NCBI RefSeq assembly: GCF_023701525.1
Contig: NZ_JAMQAW010000041.1
Coordinates: 1-64,000, forward strand
Origin: Streptomyces albipurpureus
Lineage (GTDB): Bacteria > Actinomycetota > Actinomycetes > Streptomycetales > Streptomycetaceae
Direction of reading: 5' to 3'
Length of the DNA stretch: 64,000 nt
Part shown: one piece after another, positions 1 through 7,004 of the stretch
Layout: the number at the start of each line of letters is the position of its first letter
Position numbering within the stretch: position 1 is the first letter of the stretch
Notes under the pieces: generated by a model
Database searches by the model: none
The model's input: only the letters and a program-made list of their open reading frames with translations
What the model was told of the DNA's origin: nothing
Program-made: the position numbers and the translations under genes

Positions 1-8
1 CCGCATCC

Positions 9-585
9 TCACTCATCGGCATCTTCAATGCCGCTTCCGTCGGCATTTTCAGCGTCGCCCAACAAGCCCATGGCGTCCGCGTAGGCGCGCTCTTTGCTGT
101 GGTCGAAGGCGAGCAGGTTCCTGTGATGCCAGCAGGGTGGGAGGAGGTCCCCGCCACCGCCCCAGCTCGTTTCGAATGCGCGGTGGCGGCGGACACGGAG
201 CCCGAACTGGGAGCCACACAGCAGGTAGTCGGGTCTGATCGGGGCCTCGGGGACGCTCTCCATCACCCACGGCACCCCGGATACGGCGAGCAGCTGCCTG
301 CCGGGGGTGAGGAGGTCGGGGTGGTCGCTGCGACTGCCTCGCCAAGCGGTGACCCTGGCGAACGCCTGGCACGGCCAGGACGCGTGGACCAGGTCGTACT
401 CCTCGATCTCACCGCTGGTCATGAGCGCGGTGAGGTACTCCAGGGCGTCGGCCTGGACGAAGCGGTGGGGGGTAGTTCGGTTGGGGCCGGTTGTCGACAC
501 CGGTCACGTCGAACCCGGCCCGGTGGTAGCCCATGGCCAAGCCCCCGGCACCAGAGCACAGGTCCAGCAGGCGGGGGCGGGTCAT
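9..585 (-). pseudogene. phage-type DNA cytosine methylase, frameshifted
   Basis: It resembles the DNA methylases of actinophages and integrative elements. The start at 585 gives MTRPRLLDLCSGAGG, the SAM-binding motif I (DLCSGAGG). The rest of the protein (HRFVQADALEYL, SWPCQAF, WVMESVP, LLCGSQFGL and VRRHRAFE) is in another frame. The break sits in a run of six G at 467-472; removing one base gives a continuous protein of about 190 aa. The catalytic loop reads SWPCQ rather than the usual SPPCQ, with the nucleophile Cys kept. The ATG at 585 overlaps the stop of the DUF2637 gene by 4 nt, and the stop at 9-11 overlaps a GTG (12-10) that may start a further gene outside the window. It is either a recent pseudogene or a homopolymer sequencing error. 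Confidence 0.75.
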
Positions 586-1454
586 GCGGCCACCGCCCCA
601 GACTCACCGCTGGTGGCCCGTTCTGCCCGCAGCGCGTCGCGTAGGGTGCGGCCGTTCGCGGACGACGTCCGCACGGCTCGGCGGATCGCTTCCCCGGTCA
701 GCTCCGAGTCGGACCAGTCGGCCGTAGCCGACCGGGCTTCAGTCAGCAGCTCGTCCGGGGTGCGGTTCGGTCGACTCGACCGGGCCGACTCCGGGACCGG
801 GCCAGTCGACCGGGCGGCAGAAGTCGACTCCACCCCGACCGGGTCCACCCCATCAAGGCCTGGGTCGACTGCTTCGGTTTGGGCGGTCTGCTCAGTCGAC
901 TGGCCCGGTGGCAGTTCAGCCACCGTAGGGGCGGCGGTCCGGGTCGACTCCTGCAGCTCAGACCCCGACCGATCCTTCCAGTCGATTTCCACTGATTCAT
1001 GCCGGTCTGCGGTCGGGTCTGACCGCTGCTGGTGGTGGAGCACCTTGGCCACCAGATCAGACCCGAAGTAGATCGAGCCGACCGGCAGGGACGTGGCGAG
1101 TAGGACCAGGGCCCAGTGGGCGGGGTCCCATCCGGCCAGTCGACTCCAGTCGACTACCCCACCATCGACGGCCGGTCCGTGGAGGCCGTGGACGTAGTTG
1201 AGGACCAGCGACGCGACCGTGTAAGCGGCAAGTACCCGCAGCGCGAAGTCCCGATCCCGGTCAGTCAGCACGAGTGCGGCGACCAGGGCCAGAGCCATCA
1301 GCCCATCTACCACGAACGGATACAAGAGCGCGGCCGTCCCGTCCGCACCCGTCGCCGTAGCGACATCCTTCAGGGCGTTCCACGACACCCGAAACGCCAT
1401 ACCGACCACGCCGACCAGGGCGACGACCAGGAGCGCCTTCGCGAAGCGGTTCAC
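582..1454 (-). CDS. DUF2637 membrane protein (plasmid spread type)
   Basis: A 290-aa protein with about four hydrophobic segments in its N-terminal half (for example residues 6-20 and LMALALVAALVL), followed by a long polar, Ser/Thr/Asp-rich C-terminal half. This is the DUF2637 architecture found beside transfer genes of integrated Streptomyces plasmids, where membrane proteins of this kind act in intramycelial spread. The GTG at 1454 is chosen because a strong GAGGAGGG site lies 6 nt upstream (1461-1468) and the GTG overlaps the TGA of the preceding gene. An upstream extension to 1517 would overlap the 51-aa gene. A role in spread is inferred from context. Confidence 0.75.
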   Translation of the reverse strand: MNRFAKALLVVALVGVVGMAFRVSWNALKDVATATGADGTAALLYPFVVDGLMALALVAALVLTDRDRDFALRVLAAYTVASLVLNYVHGLHGPAVDGGVVDWSRLAGWDPAHWALVLLATSLPVGSIYFGSDLVAKVLHHQQRSDPTADRHESVEIDWKDRSGSELQESTRTAAPTVAELPPGQSTEQTAQTEAVDPGLDGVDPVGVESTSAARSTGPVPESARSSRPNRTPDELLTEARSATADWSDSELTGEAIRRAVRTSSANGRTLRDALRAERATSGESGAVAA

Positions 1455-1606
1455 CGGTCGCCCTCCTCGATCTCGTCGAGGTCCCCCGGCACCCACATCC
1501 ACGACTCGCCCCACCAATCCTCAGACGTGCCATCCGGGGTCGAGGGCGGGGCAGTGACCTGAGTGCGCGGGCTGAACAGCCCACGCAGGAAATGGGGGAT
1601 GTTCAT
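1451..1606 (-). CDS. small 51-aa hypothetical protein
   Basis: A 51-codon reading frame starts MNIPHFLRGLFSP and ends DLDEIEEGDR. The C-terminal half is acidic and Trp-rich (DWWGESWMW). Its ATG overlaps the TGA of the Pycsar-effector-like gene (ATGA) and its own TGA overlaps the GTG of the DUF2637 gene, so it fits exactly into the chain of translationally coupled genes. That positioning is the main evidence that it is real. It has no recognised domain; small proteins with this ending precede DUF2637 genes in related elements as far as can be inferred. Confidence 0.7.
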   Translation of the reverse strand: MNIPHFLRGLFSPRTQVTAPPSTPDGTSEDWWGESWMWVPGDLDEIEEGDR

Positions 1607-2058
1607 GCCGCACCCCCGATGGTGAACGCGGCGGCAGTGATCAGGAGCATTCCGCCCGCGCAGACCAGGTCAACCGCGCGTCGCAGGGTCCGGTATTTGG
1701 CCACGGCGATGCGGGAGAGGTTGACGATGTCCTGCCCGCGCTCATCGTGAGCGAGCCGGGCCAGGATCTCGTCAGCGGTGAGCGTGGCCCAGAGCGGGAA
1801 CCCTGCCACGGCTGCACCGGAGATCCGGGGGCGGACCGCTCGCAGCAGCAGACCAGCGGCCACCACCAGCAGCAGGACACCCAACCTGCCGGCCACCGAA
1901 GCGGTGACGGGCAGTCGCACGTCCCTGGCCGCAGTCCAGACACCGGCCAACACCGCACCGATGAACGCCAGCAACAACGACGTCTTGGTGTCCGTGCGGG
2001 CGATTTCCGCCTTCACTTCCGCGTGAGCGGCGGTGAGGCCAGCTTCTAGGGCGCTCAC
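1603..2058 (-). CDS. Pycsar-effector-like transmembrane protein
   Basis: A 151-aa protein with the signature IARTDTKTSLLLAFIGAVLAG near residues 19-39, a second membrane segment (LGVLLLVVAAGLLLRAVRP), and a third at the C-terminus (LLITAAAFTIG). This matches the Pycsar transmembrane effector family (formerly DUF5706). In bona fide Pycsar defence, a cyclic UMP or cyclic CMP signal triggers such effectors to damage the inner membrane. No pyrimidine cyclase gene is visible in the window, so either the cyclase lies to the left or this family member has a plasmid function. The GTG at 2058 overlaps the preceding TGA; the longer N-terminal extension would overlap another gene. Confidence 0.7.
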   Translation of the reverse strand: MSALEAGLTAAHAEVKAEIARTDTKTSLLLAFIGAVLAGVWTAARDVRLPVTASVAGRLGVLLLVVAAGLLLRAVRPRISGAAVAGFPLWATLTADEILARLAHDERGQDIVNLSRIAVAKYRTLRRAVDLVCAGGMLLITAAAFTIGGAA

Positions 2059-2378
2059 GCTGCCACCCCCCGGACAGGGGCGGGGATTTCGCTGTAGCCG
2101 GTGAGGATCAGGGCGGCGCCGGAGTATTCGGTGAGCGCGGTAAGGACGCGCGTCCGGCTGCTCTGCTCCTTGTAGGTGATCGCATCGGACGGGATGACCA
2201 ACGCTTCCCGCCACGCCTCGAACGCGGCGAAGTCGCCGTGAAAGCGCAACCGCAGGTGGTCGGGGAAGACCGTGGACACATCCACGTCCGGGGCGGGCAG
2301 ATTCGGGAAGTCAGCGGCCAGCACCCGCAGCAGCCGCAGCGGGGCGGCCAGAGCAGTGAGGGTCAGGGGCTCGCTCAT
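2055..2378 (-). CDS. hypothetical protein of integrative element
   Basis: A 107-aa protein, predicted soluble and mixed alpha/beta (MSEPLTLTALAAPLRLLRVLAADF at the N-terminus, ending SEIPAPVRGVAA). I do not recognise a domain. The ATG at 2378 overlaps the TGA of the DUF6303-like gene and its TGA overlaps the next GTG, so it is translated as part of the coupled operon. Codon use is typical of the neighbours. A function in plasmid maintenance or transfer is inferred from position only. Confidence 0.65.
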   Translation of the reverse strand: MSEPLTLTALAAPLRLLRVLAADFPNLPAPDVDVSTVFPDHLRLRFHGDFAAFEAWREALVIPSDAITYKEQSSRTRVLTALTEYSGAALILTGYSEIPAPVRGVAA

Positions 2379-2653
2379 GCCGCACCCCCCATGGCGGCGG
2401 GCCGGACGGGGATGGTCGCGTCCAGCTCGACCCGGTCCATCGGACCGCCGGGCGACTCGCGCCACTCCCACTCGGCCCCGTCGGGGATCTCGTAGCCGAG
2501 AGCGGCCAGTGCCGCGGCCCGCTCGGCGGCCGTGGGGATCGGGTGGCCCGGTCCGAAAGCGTGCTCGGGCCAGTCGTCCACGGGGTCCTCGGAGCCGATG
2601 AACAGCTCCCACCCGCCCCGGTACTTCAGGCTCATGTGCGCGGTGTGCCTCAT
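2375..2653 (-). CDS. DUF6303-like protein
   Basis: A 92-aa protein with MSLKYRGGWELFIGS at the start and LGYEIPDGAEWEWRE in the middle, the pattern I associate with the small DUF6303 family of Streptomyces elements. Function is unknown. It is overlapped by 4 nt at both ends with its neighbours. There are two candidate ATGs (codons 1 and 7); the first is preferred because it forms the ATGA overlap. The family name is from memory of the motif, so treat it as provisional. Confidence 0.6.
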   Translation of the reverse strand: MRHTAHMSLKYRGGWELFIGSEDPVDDWPEHAFGPGHPIPTAAERAAALAALGYEIPDGAEWEWRESPGGPMDRVELDATIPVRPAAMGGAA

Positions 2654-2919
2654 GCCGCACCCCCAGCAGGGGTTCCCGTGGCGGCCTGGTTGGTCAGAGC
2701 GATACGCGCGGCCAGCACCCGACGACGTGCACGGCGGATACGGCGTTCGTCCAGCTCCGAGACCGGACGGTCCAAGATGCTGATCTCAACGTCCAGCAAC
2801 TCGACCTCGGCGGTGATGAGCGGGAGCTCCCGTTCGATGGCGTCCAGCTCTGCGGCGGTGGGCTCACGGTCGGGCAAGGCGGGGGCGGTGTCGACCGCCC
2901 GAAGGGGCATGATGGTCAT
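2650..2919 (-). CDS. DUF6284-like protein, first gene of the operon
   Basis: An 89-aa protein with the conserved run PTAAELDAIERELPLITAEV, then LLDVEISILDRP and RRIRRARRRVLAARIAL, which fits the DUF6284 family of actinomycete plasmids. It is predicted as a helical hairpin with a basic second helix and may bind nucleic acid or a partner protein, but the function is unknown. It is the first gene of the minus-strand operon; a GGGAGAG site lies about 10 nt upstream of the ATG, and a long stem-loop lies about 30 nt further up in the leader. Confidence 0.65.
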   Translation of the reverse strand: MTIMPLRAVDTAPALPDREPTAAELDAIERELPLITAEVELLDVEISILDRPVSELDERRIRRARRRVLAARIALTNQAATGTPAGGAA

Positions 2920-2945
2920 GAGTCGGGTTCTCTCCCTAGCAGGTG

Positions 2946-2994
2946 GAAACGGCTCAGCACCCTCGGAGTGGTAGCTCCGGGGGTGCGCCGTTTC
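2946..2994 (-). promoter_or_regulatory. long leader stem-loop of the element A operon
   Basis: A 12-bp stem (2957-2968 with 2975-2986, one G-T pair, 6-nt loop) is extended by an 8-bp stem GAAACGGC/GCCGTTTC (2946-2953 with 2987-2994) after a 3-nt bulge. It lies in the 5' leader of the minus-strand operon, 27 nt before the ATG at 2919. No run of T follows on the minus strand, so an attenuator, RNA-protection or protein-binding role is more likely than a simple terminator. Confidence 0.55.
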
Positions 2995-3383
2995 GTGGGT
3001 GGAGTGCCCCGGGCCGGATTCGATCCAGCGGCGTCACGCCTGGTCCGGGGCTGATCTGGCAGCGCCTACGGATGTCGTCGCAACGGGTCTCCTTCGGTTG
3101 ACGGGTCTGTGGTTGTGCACTGCAAAGGGGCCTCAACGCCCCACTCTCCGGCCGTTGCTCGCGGTCGCCGGGCCACCTCGCCAGTCGGGCCGAAACCCTG
3201 TTCCACCTGGCCTTTAGCGGGATTGCAGCGTCCCCGCCCTCTACTCCGAGCAGCCCAAAGAAGGCTCCTCAGGCTTCGCTGTCCTGGGACTGCGAAGCGC
3301 CTAGGAGTAGGTTGGCGGACAGTCCCGGGACTGTCAACAGTCCTAGGACTGTGTTTGACTGATGGCGTCGAGAGGAGTGCCGC
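2995..3383. other. divergent intergenic region with promoters
   Basis: This is the region between the minus-strand operon and the GntR gene. It should hold promoters for both directions. I see GntR operators at its right end (3319-3352), a hairpin CTTCGC/GCGAAG (about 3275-3298) around an AGTCC-like half site, and nothing convincing as a gene. Confidence 0.5.
3319..3352. promoter_or_regulatory. two GntR (KorSA-type) operator palindromes
   Basis: There are two perfect 16-bp inverted repeats, ACAGTCCCGGGACTGT at 3319-3334 and ACAGTCCTAGGACTGT at 3337-3352, with centres 18 bp apart and 32 bp before the GTG of the GntR gene. A weaker related site (GTCCTGGGAC) is at 3281-3290. Placement before a GntR/UTRA gene and in the divergent promoter region indicates autorepression and control of the element operon. 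Tandem palindromes next to KorSA-type genes are known from integrated Streptomyces plasmids. Confidence 0.75.
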
Positions 3384-4196
3384 GTGGCACCAAAGTGGCG
3401 GGAACTGGCGGACCGATTGGCCGAGCGGATCAAGAGCGGCGAGTGGGAGCCGGGCAGGCAGCTGCCCCACATCCGGGAGCTGGTGGACGCGGGGGAGGGG
3501 TCGAAGACCACAGTCCACAGGGCGTACCAGGCCCTCGAAGCTGAGGGGCTTGTGGTGTCGTCACGTGGGCACGGGACCGTGGTCCGGGAGCACGCCCCAC
3601 TCAAGCGGCTGGGTATCGCCCGGTACGACAAGGCCAAGTGGCGCGACGGTGACGAAGTCGCTTTCGTAGCGGACCGGGTGGCGTCCGGACGGGCGTACAG
3701 CCGGAATGACCAGACGCAGACAGTGAAGCGTGTCGTGGCTCCCTCGCGCGTCGCGGAGGCGTACGGAGTGCCGGAAGGCAGCGAGGTCTATGCGCGGGCC
3801 CGTCTCGTGAAGGAAGGCCGGCAGCCGACCCACACGCTCACCAGCTACTACCTGCCGCGGCACGTCGAGGGCACCCGAATCGTTGATCCGGCCCCCGGGC
3901 CTGCCGGCCGCGGGGGCGGCTTCAAGGTCCTCTACGACGCCGGATACGAGATCGACCACATGCGGGAAGAGCTCTTCGCTCGCGTCCCCGCTCCCGATGA
4001 AGCCGACCTGCTTCAGCTTGCCCCGGGGGAATGGGTCGTGGAACTTCACCGCACCACGTATACGGCTGACGGAACGATCGTGGAGTTCGCCATGGGCATT
4101 CACGCAGCGTCCCGTTTCGCGTGGTCCTATGACTTCAAGGTTCCCGACTCCGCAGGCGACCAGAAGACCGAGGAAGGAGGCCCCAGTGCCGAGTGA
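3384..4196 (+). CDS. GntR/UTRA transcriptional repressor (KorSA-like)
   Basis: A 270-aa regulator of the HutC subfamily. Residues 1-70 form the winged HTH (IKSGEWEPGRQLPHIRELV, then KTTVHRAYQALEAEGLV), and residues about 90-250 form a UTRA ligand-binding domain ending in the typical VVELHRTTYTADGTIVEFA strand pair. By position and family it is the counterpart of KorSA of pSAM2, the repressor that keeps the element integrated. The GTG at 3384 is preceded by GAGGAG. The twin palindromes just upstream suggest autoregulation. The end overlaps the next gene by 11 nt. The effector ligand is unknown. Confidence 0.85.
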   Translation: MAPKWRELADRLAERIKSGEWEPGRQLPHIRELVDAGEGSKTTVHRAYQALEAEGLVVSSRGHGTVVREHAPLKRLGIARYDKAKWRDGDEVAFVADRVASGRAYSRNDQTQTVKRVVAPSRVAEAYGVPEGSEVYARARLVKEGRQPTHTLTSYYLPRHVEGTRIVDPAPGPAGRGGGFKVLYDAGYEIDHMREELFARVPAPDEADLLQLAPGEWVVELHRTTYTADGTIVEFAMGIHAASRFAWSYDFKVPDSAGDQKTEEGGPSAE

Positions 4197-4575
4197 AGGA
4201 AAGCCGCAGCCGATCGACACAGCGGTCATCACGGGCCCTGGCGACGTTCCCACCACCGACCTGCGCCTATTGGCGGACCGGCGAGAGCGCCATACGACAG
4301 GTATCACCAGCAAGGGCGTAAACGGTGACCGTGCGAGGGATGTAATCGCCGCCCTTGCCCTCGGCGCTGCAATCCGCCGCGTCCTCGACGACCAGGAGCA
4401 GAATCTGATCCGCGAGGGTTTGCGGCACGGAGCGACATGGGAGCAACTCGCGGGGGCACTCGGCGTGGTAGACCCAGCAGAGGCGCGGAGGGCGTTTACG
4501 TCATGGTCCCAGCAGCTCCCAGAGAACGAGGCCACCGAAGCGCTACGCATCGCGGGAGACGGGCCAAACCAGTGA
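4186..4575 (+). CDS. hypothetical protein coupled to the GntR gene
   Basis: A 129-aa protein with GTG at 4186 behind a perfect AGGAAGGAGG. The C-terminal half reads IREGLRHGATWEQLAGALGV, which looks like a helix-turn-helix segment (DNA binding, sigma-region-4-like), while the N-terminus is a short polar stretch. It overlaps the GntR gene by 11 nt and its TGA overlaps the GTG of the following gene, so the three genes form one operon. The family is not recognised; an accessory regulatory role is inferred. Confidence 0.65.
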   Translation: MPSEGKPQPIDTAVITGPGDVPTTDLRLLADRRERHTTGITSKGVNGDRARDVIAALALGAAIRRVLDDQEQNLIREGLRHGATWEQLAGALGVVDPAEARRAFTSWSQQLPENEATEALRIAGDGPNQ

Positions 4576-5234
4576 TCTCAGCGCAGGCTTGGGAGGACGC
4601 GCAACTCATCTGGGACTACCACCAGATGCACCACACACCGAAGCCCTGTTCGGTCGCTATTGGCCTCGGCAGTCATGATCTGAGCGTCGCCACAGCAGCA
4701 AGCAAGGCGTACGAAGCAGGCTTGGCCACTCTCATCGTGTTCACCGGGGCCAACAGCCCGACGACTCGGGACCGCTTCCCCGACGGCGAGGCCACAGCCT
4801 ACCGGGAACACGCACTCAAACTCGGGGTGCCGAACAGCGCGATACTCATCGAACCGCACGCCACGAACACCGGGCAGAACATCACGTACTCGCGGGAGCT
4901 CCTGGAGAGTACTGGCATCGACATCTCGTCAGTCCTTCTCATATCCAAGCCCTACGAGCAACGCCGGGCATACGCGACCGCTTGCAAGCTCTGGCCCAGT
5001 GTCGAGTTTGTGTGCCTCTCAGCGTCGATGGAGTTTACCGAGTACGTCGACAGCCTCGGTGATGCCCAACTCGTAATTGACATGCTCGTCGGTGCACTCC
5101 AGCGGCTCATGATCTATCCACAAAAAGGATTCATGATCAAACAGGAAGTGCCTGGTGACATCCTGGAGGCGTACGAGCGGCTGCGCCGAGATGGCTTCAC
5201 AAGTCGCCTTATGCCTACGGATGCCCCTGACTGA
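4572..5234 (+). CDS. YdcF-like DUF218 protein
   Basis: A 220-aa protein of the YdcF/DUF218 (ElyC/SanA/YdcF) superfamily. The motifs are SVAIGLGSHDLSVA (first strand and loop), TLIVFTGANSPTTRDRF, GEATAYREHALKLGVP, ILIEPHATNTGQNITYS and VLLISKPYEQRRAYATA. YdcF proteins have a Rossmann-like fold and bind SAM or act in envelope carbohydrate metabolism; the substrate here is unknown. There is no signal peptide, so it is cytosolic. The GTG at 4572 overlaps the preceding TGA. Such genes often ride on Streptomyces integrative elements downstream of the repressor. Confidence 0.8.
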   Translation: MISAQAWEDAQLIWDYHQMHHTPKPCSVAIGLGSHDLSVATAASKAYEAGLATLIVFTGANSPTTRDRFPDGEATAYREHALKLGVPNSAILIEPHATNTGQNITYSRELLESTGIDISSVLLISKPYEQRRAYATACKLWPSVEFVCLSASMEFTEYVDSLGDAQLVIDMLVGALQRLMIYPQKGFMIKQEVPGDILEAYERLRRDGFTSRLMPTDAPD

Positions 5235-5327
5235 CCACTTCTTGCCCGCAGTCTCACTTCTGGCTCCTCCCCGCTGGCCATTCGTCACGGGAAGGGGCCA
5301 CAGGTGATTCAAACTTTCTTTGCGGGT

Positions 5328-5900
5328 TCAAGAACTCCAACGCTTGAATGCTTCCCCCGCGTTTGGGTTCGAATGTTTCTTCATCGCCTTGAACTCGAAA
5401 ATCAGCCTGCTCTGAACATCCGCTATTTCGTCAGCGAGGACGGCCACGTCACCTACCGACAATTCCCGCGCTTCGTCAATTTTTCGATATCTGCTGCGCG
5501 TGCAGTAGTAAACAGGCGATCCGTCATCCCTAGCACCCCAGGGTCGAGGGAGTAGGTCGTCCTCTGTGAAGGGGTCATACGGATACCAGACACCATGTAT
5601 CACTGCGTTTCTGATGACACGATGTCGTGAGAGTTTATTCAACAACTCCAGAACGTTGGCATGGTGGCTCTCTGGCCAGCGTCGGCAGTACGGATCTCTC
5701 TCATGCAAGATGGATTTGCAAGTCTCAGAAAGCCACTCACTGCTCTGTCCCTGAAGAAGAATCCAAATGACCTCATTGGCGCCAGATATGTCAGTGATAA
5801 GCTCACGCAACAGTTCATCCATACGTGCACTCTCCGAGGCTACGCGACCTATTGCGCGATAGAGGTCATCATCCTCTACGAATACCGATCCGCCAGCCAT
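5328..5900 (-). CDS. HEPN-like protein, possible RNase or immunity factor
   Basis: A 190-aa protein from the ATG at 5900 (MAGGSVFVEDDDLYRAIG). It is largely helical, with the segment RHRVIRNAVIHGVW containing an Rx4H motif (R-NAVI-H), the catalytic signature of HEPN RNases found in toxins and defence proteins. The full domain assignment is not certain. The gene is clearly lower in GC than the surrounding genes, stands alone, and is convergent with the YdcF gene, which suggests cargo acquired separately. The upstream extension to 6074 lacks a good ribosome site. Confidence 0.55.
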   Translation of the reverse strand: MAGGSVFVEDDDLYRAIGRVASESARMDELLRELITDISGANEVIWILLQGQSSEWLSETCKSILHERDPYCRRWPESHHANVLELLNKLSRHRVIRNAVIHGVWYPYDPFTEDDLLPRPWGARDDGSPVYYCTRSRYRKIDEARELSVGDVAVLADEIADVQSRLIFEFKAMKKHSNPNAGEAFKRWSS

Positions 5901-6161
5901 CTTGCTACTTTCTGTTTTGTCGGGCAGTCGCCGATTTGTAACACATCCCTGCGACCCACCGCAGGGATTTATACCATCCACGCCCCGTGAAACTGTGCTG
6001 GTGTGCCGGACAGACCACCGGGGCCCAACCCCCTGCCCTTCCCTTGGATAGTTGGCATCTACGCTTGACAACAACGGCGGTACACATGGACAGCTTTGAA
6101 CGACCTCTCGCGACCCGTGCCTGCACAGGCATTTATGGATGATTCCGCAAGTGATCGAACT

Positions 6162-6222
6162 CCTAAAGCGGATGTAGCCTTCGGCTAACCGAACCTTCGG
6201 ACTGTCCGGTCCAGGCTTTAGG
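6162..6222. ncRNA. candidate structured RNA (multi-branch fold)
   Basis: An outer 8-bp stem CCTAAAGC (6162-6169)/GCTTTAGG (6215-6222) encloses three small hairpins: TAGCC-TTC-GGCTA, CCGA-ACCT-TCGG and GGAC-TGTCCG-GTCC. This nested arrangement is unlikely by chance and looks like a small structured RNA or a recombination or origin site. No known family is recognised. Confidence 0.35.
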
Positions 6223-6435
6223 CCATGTGTGGGCCATCGAAGCGTCCAGAGACCTGCATCTGGTGAATCCGCAGGTCAGAGGCTCAGACATTTAAGGACC
6301 TGGGCGGTCTTGAAAGCCGTTTCCTTACTGGGACTACTAGCCCGCGTCGATCACCTCCTCCGACCAAGGCCCTTGCCCAACCCTGCCCTAAACCCCACAC
6401 AAGCTGAGTAGGCTGTGCGAAGCGGCTCAGGTGCC

Positions 6436-6464
6436 GATGTCCCCGCGCGGGCGGGGGTGGTCCG
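6436..6464 (+). repeat. solitary CRISPR-repeat-like sequence
   Basis: These 29 nt match the type I-E repeat found at 56443-56471 of this window at 24 positions, including the blocks CCCCGCGC and GCGGGGGTGGTCC. No second copy or spacer is seen here. It may be a solitary repeat carried by a mobile element, or a GC-rich hairpin that resembles the repeat. Confidence 0.35.
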
Positions 6465-6484
6465 GCTTCGACGTTTCCCATCCC

Positions 6485-6508
6485 CCCTCACGTCATACGA
6501 CGTGAGGG
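6485..6508. promoter_or_regulatory. perfect 10-bp inverted repeat before the 38-aa gene
   Basis: CCCTCACGTC-ATAC-GACGTGAGGG is a perfect palindrome with a 4-nt loop, 40 nt upstream of the GTG at 6548. It could be an operator or a leader hairpin. It has no T run. Confidence 0.5.
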
Positions 6509-6547
6509 AAGCGACCGGGGGTAACCCCGACACTTATGGGAGAAACA

Positions 6548-6664
6548 GTGTCGAAGCAGAAGGCTGAACTGTCCAAGGAGTTGGGGCTTCGCGCCATGGC
6601 CACGTTTGTCGGCCAGGCTCTGTGGCGTCTGGTGAGCTGGGCGGTGAGTAAGAACAGCCTGTAG
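6548..6664 (+). CDS. 38-aa basic/hydrophobic peptide
   Basis: A 38-codon frame from the GTG at 6548 begins MSKQKAELSKELGLRAM and ends VSWAVSKNSL. It has a basic N-terminus followed by an amphipathic helix (TFVGQALWRLVSWAVS). GGGAG lies 7 nt upstream, a palindrome precedes it and a perfect terminator follows 10 nt after the stop, so it forms a tidy transcription unit. It may be a membrane-active peptide, a small transfer protein or a regulator; no family is recognised. Confidence 0.55.
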   Translation: MSKQKAELSKELGLRAMATFVGQALWRLVSWAVSKNSL

Positions 6665-6673
6665 CTGCACTGG

Positions 6674-6704
6674 CGGGGGCTCCACTGCGTGGAGCCCCCG
6701 TTCT
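6674..6704 (+). terminator. rho-independent-like terminator
   Basis: The stem CGGGGGCTCCA (6674-6684)/TGGAGCCCCCG (6690-6700) is 11 bp and perfect, with a 5-nt loop, followed by TTCT. It lies just after the 38-aa gene. Confidence 0.8.
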
Positions 6705-7004
6705 CGCAATGTCAGCCTGCGCGTAAGACCGTTTGCTCCGATCCACAGTCGCATCAGCAGTCTCGTTCGCAGCCGTTCGGCTTGCCCACTCGCCCTTGTG
6801 CGGCCTAGGACTTGAACGGCCACGCACAGGGTGAACTAGGCCATGCAGAGTTGGAAAGCGTGTATTGGAGCAAGCGCACCACCTACGCACCACCTAGGGC
6901 AGACAGCCACGGTCAATCACGGGGCCGCCCACAGGCTGCCGGTGTTGCCGCCATAGGTCCATCGGTGCAGGTCAGAGCAGCAAGTAAGGATTGAGAAGCG
7001 CAGA

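Larger units (their letters stand above)
5901..6547. other. gene-poor stretch with RNA-like structures
   Basis: No convincing gene is seen. It contains a candidate folded RNA (6162-6222), a hairpin GACCTGC/GCAGGTC (about 6251-6275), a CRISPR-repeat-like sequence (6436-6464) and a perfect inverted repeat before the 38-aa gene (6485-6508). Confidence 0.5.
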
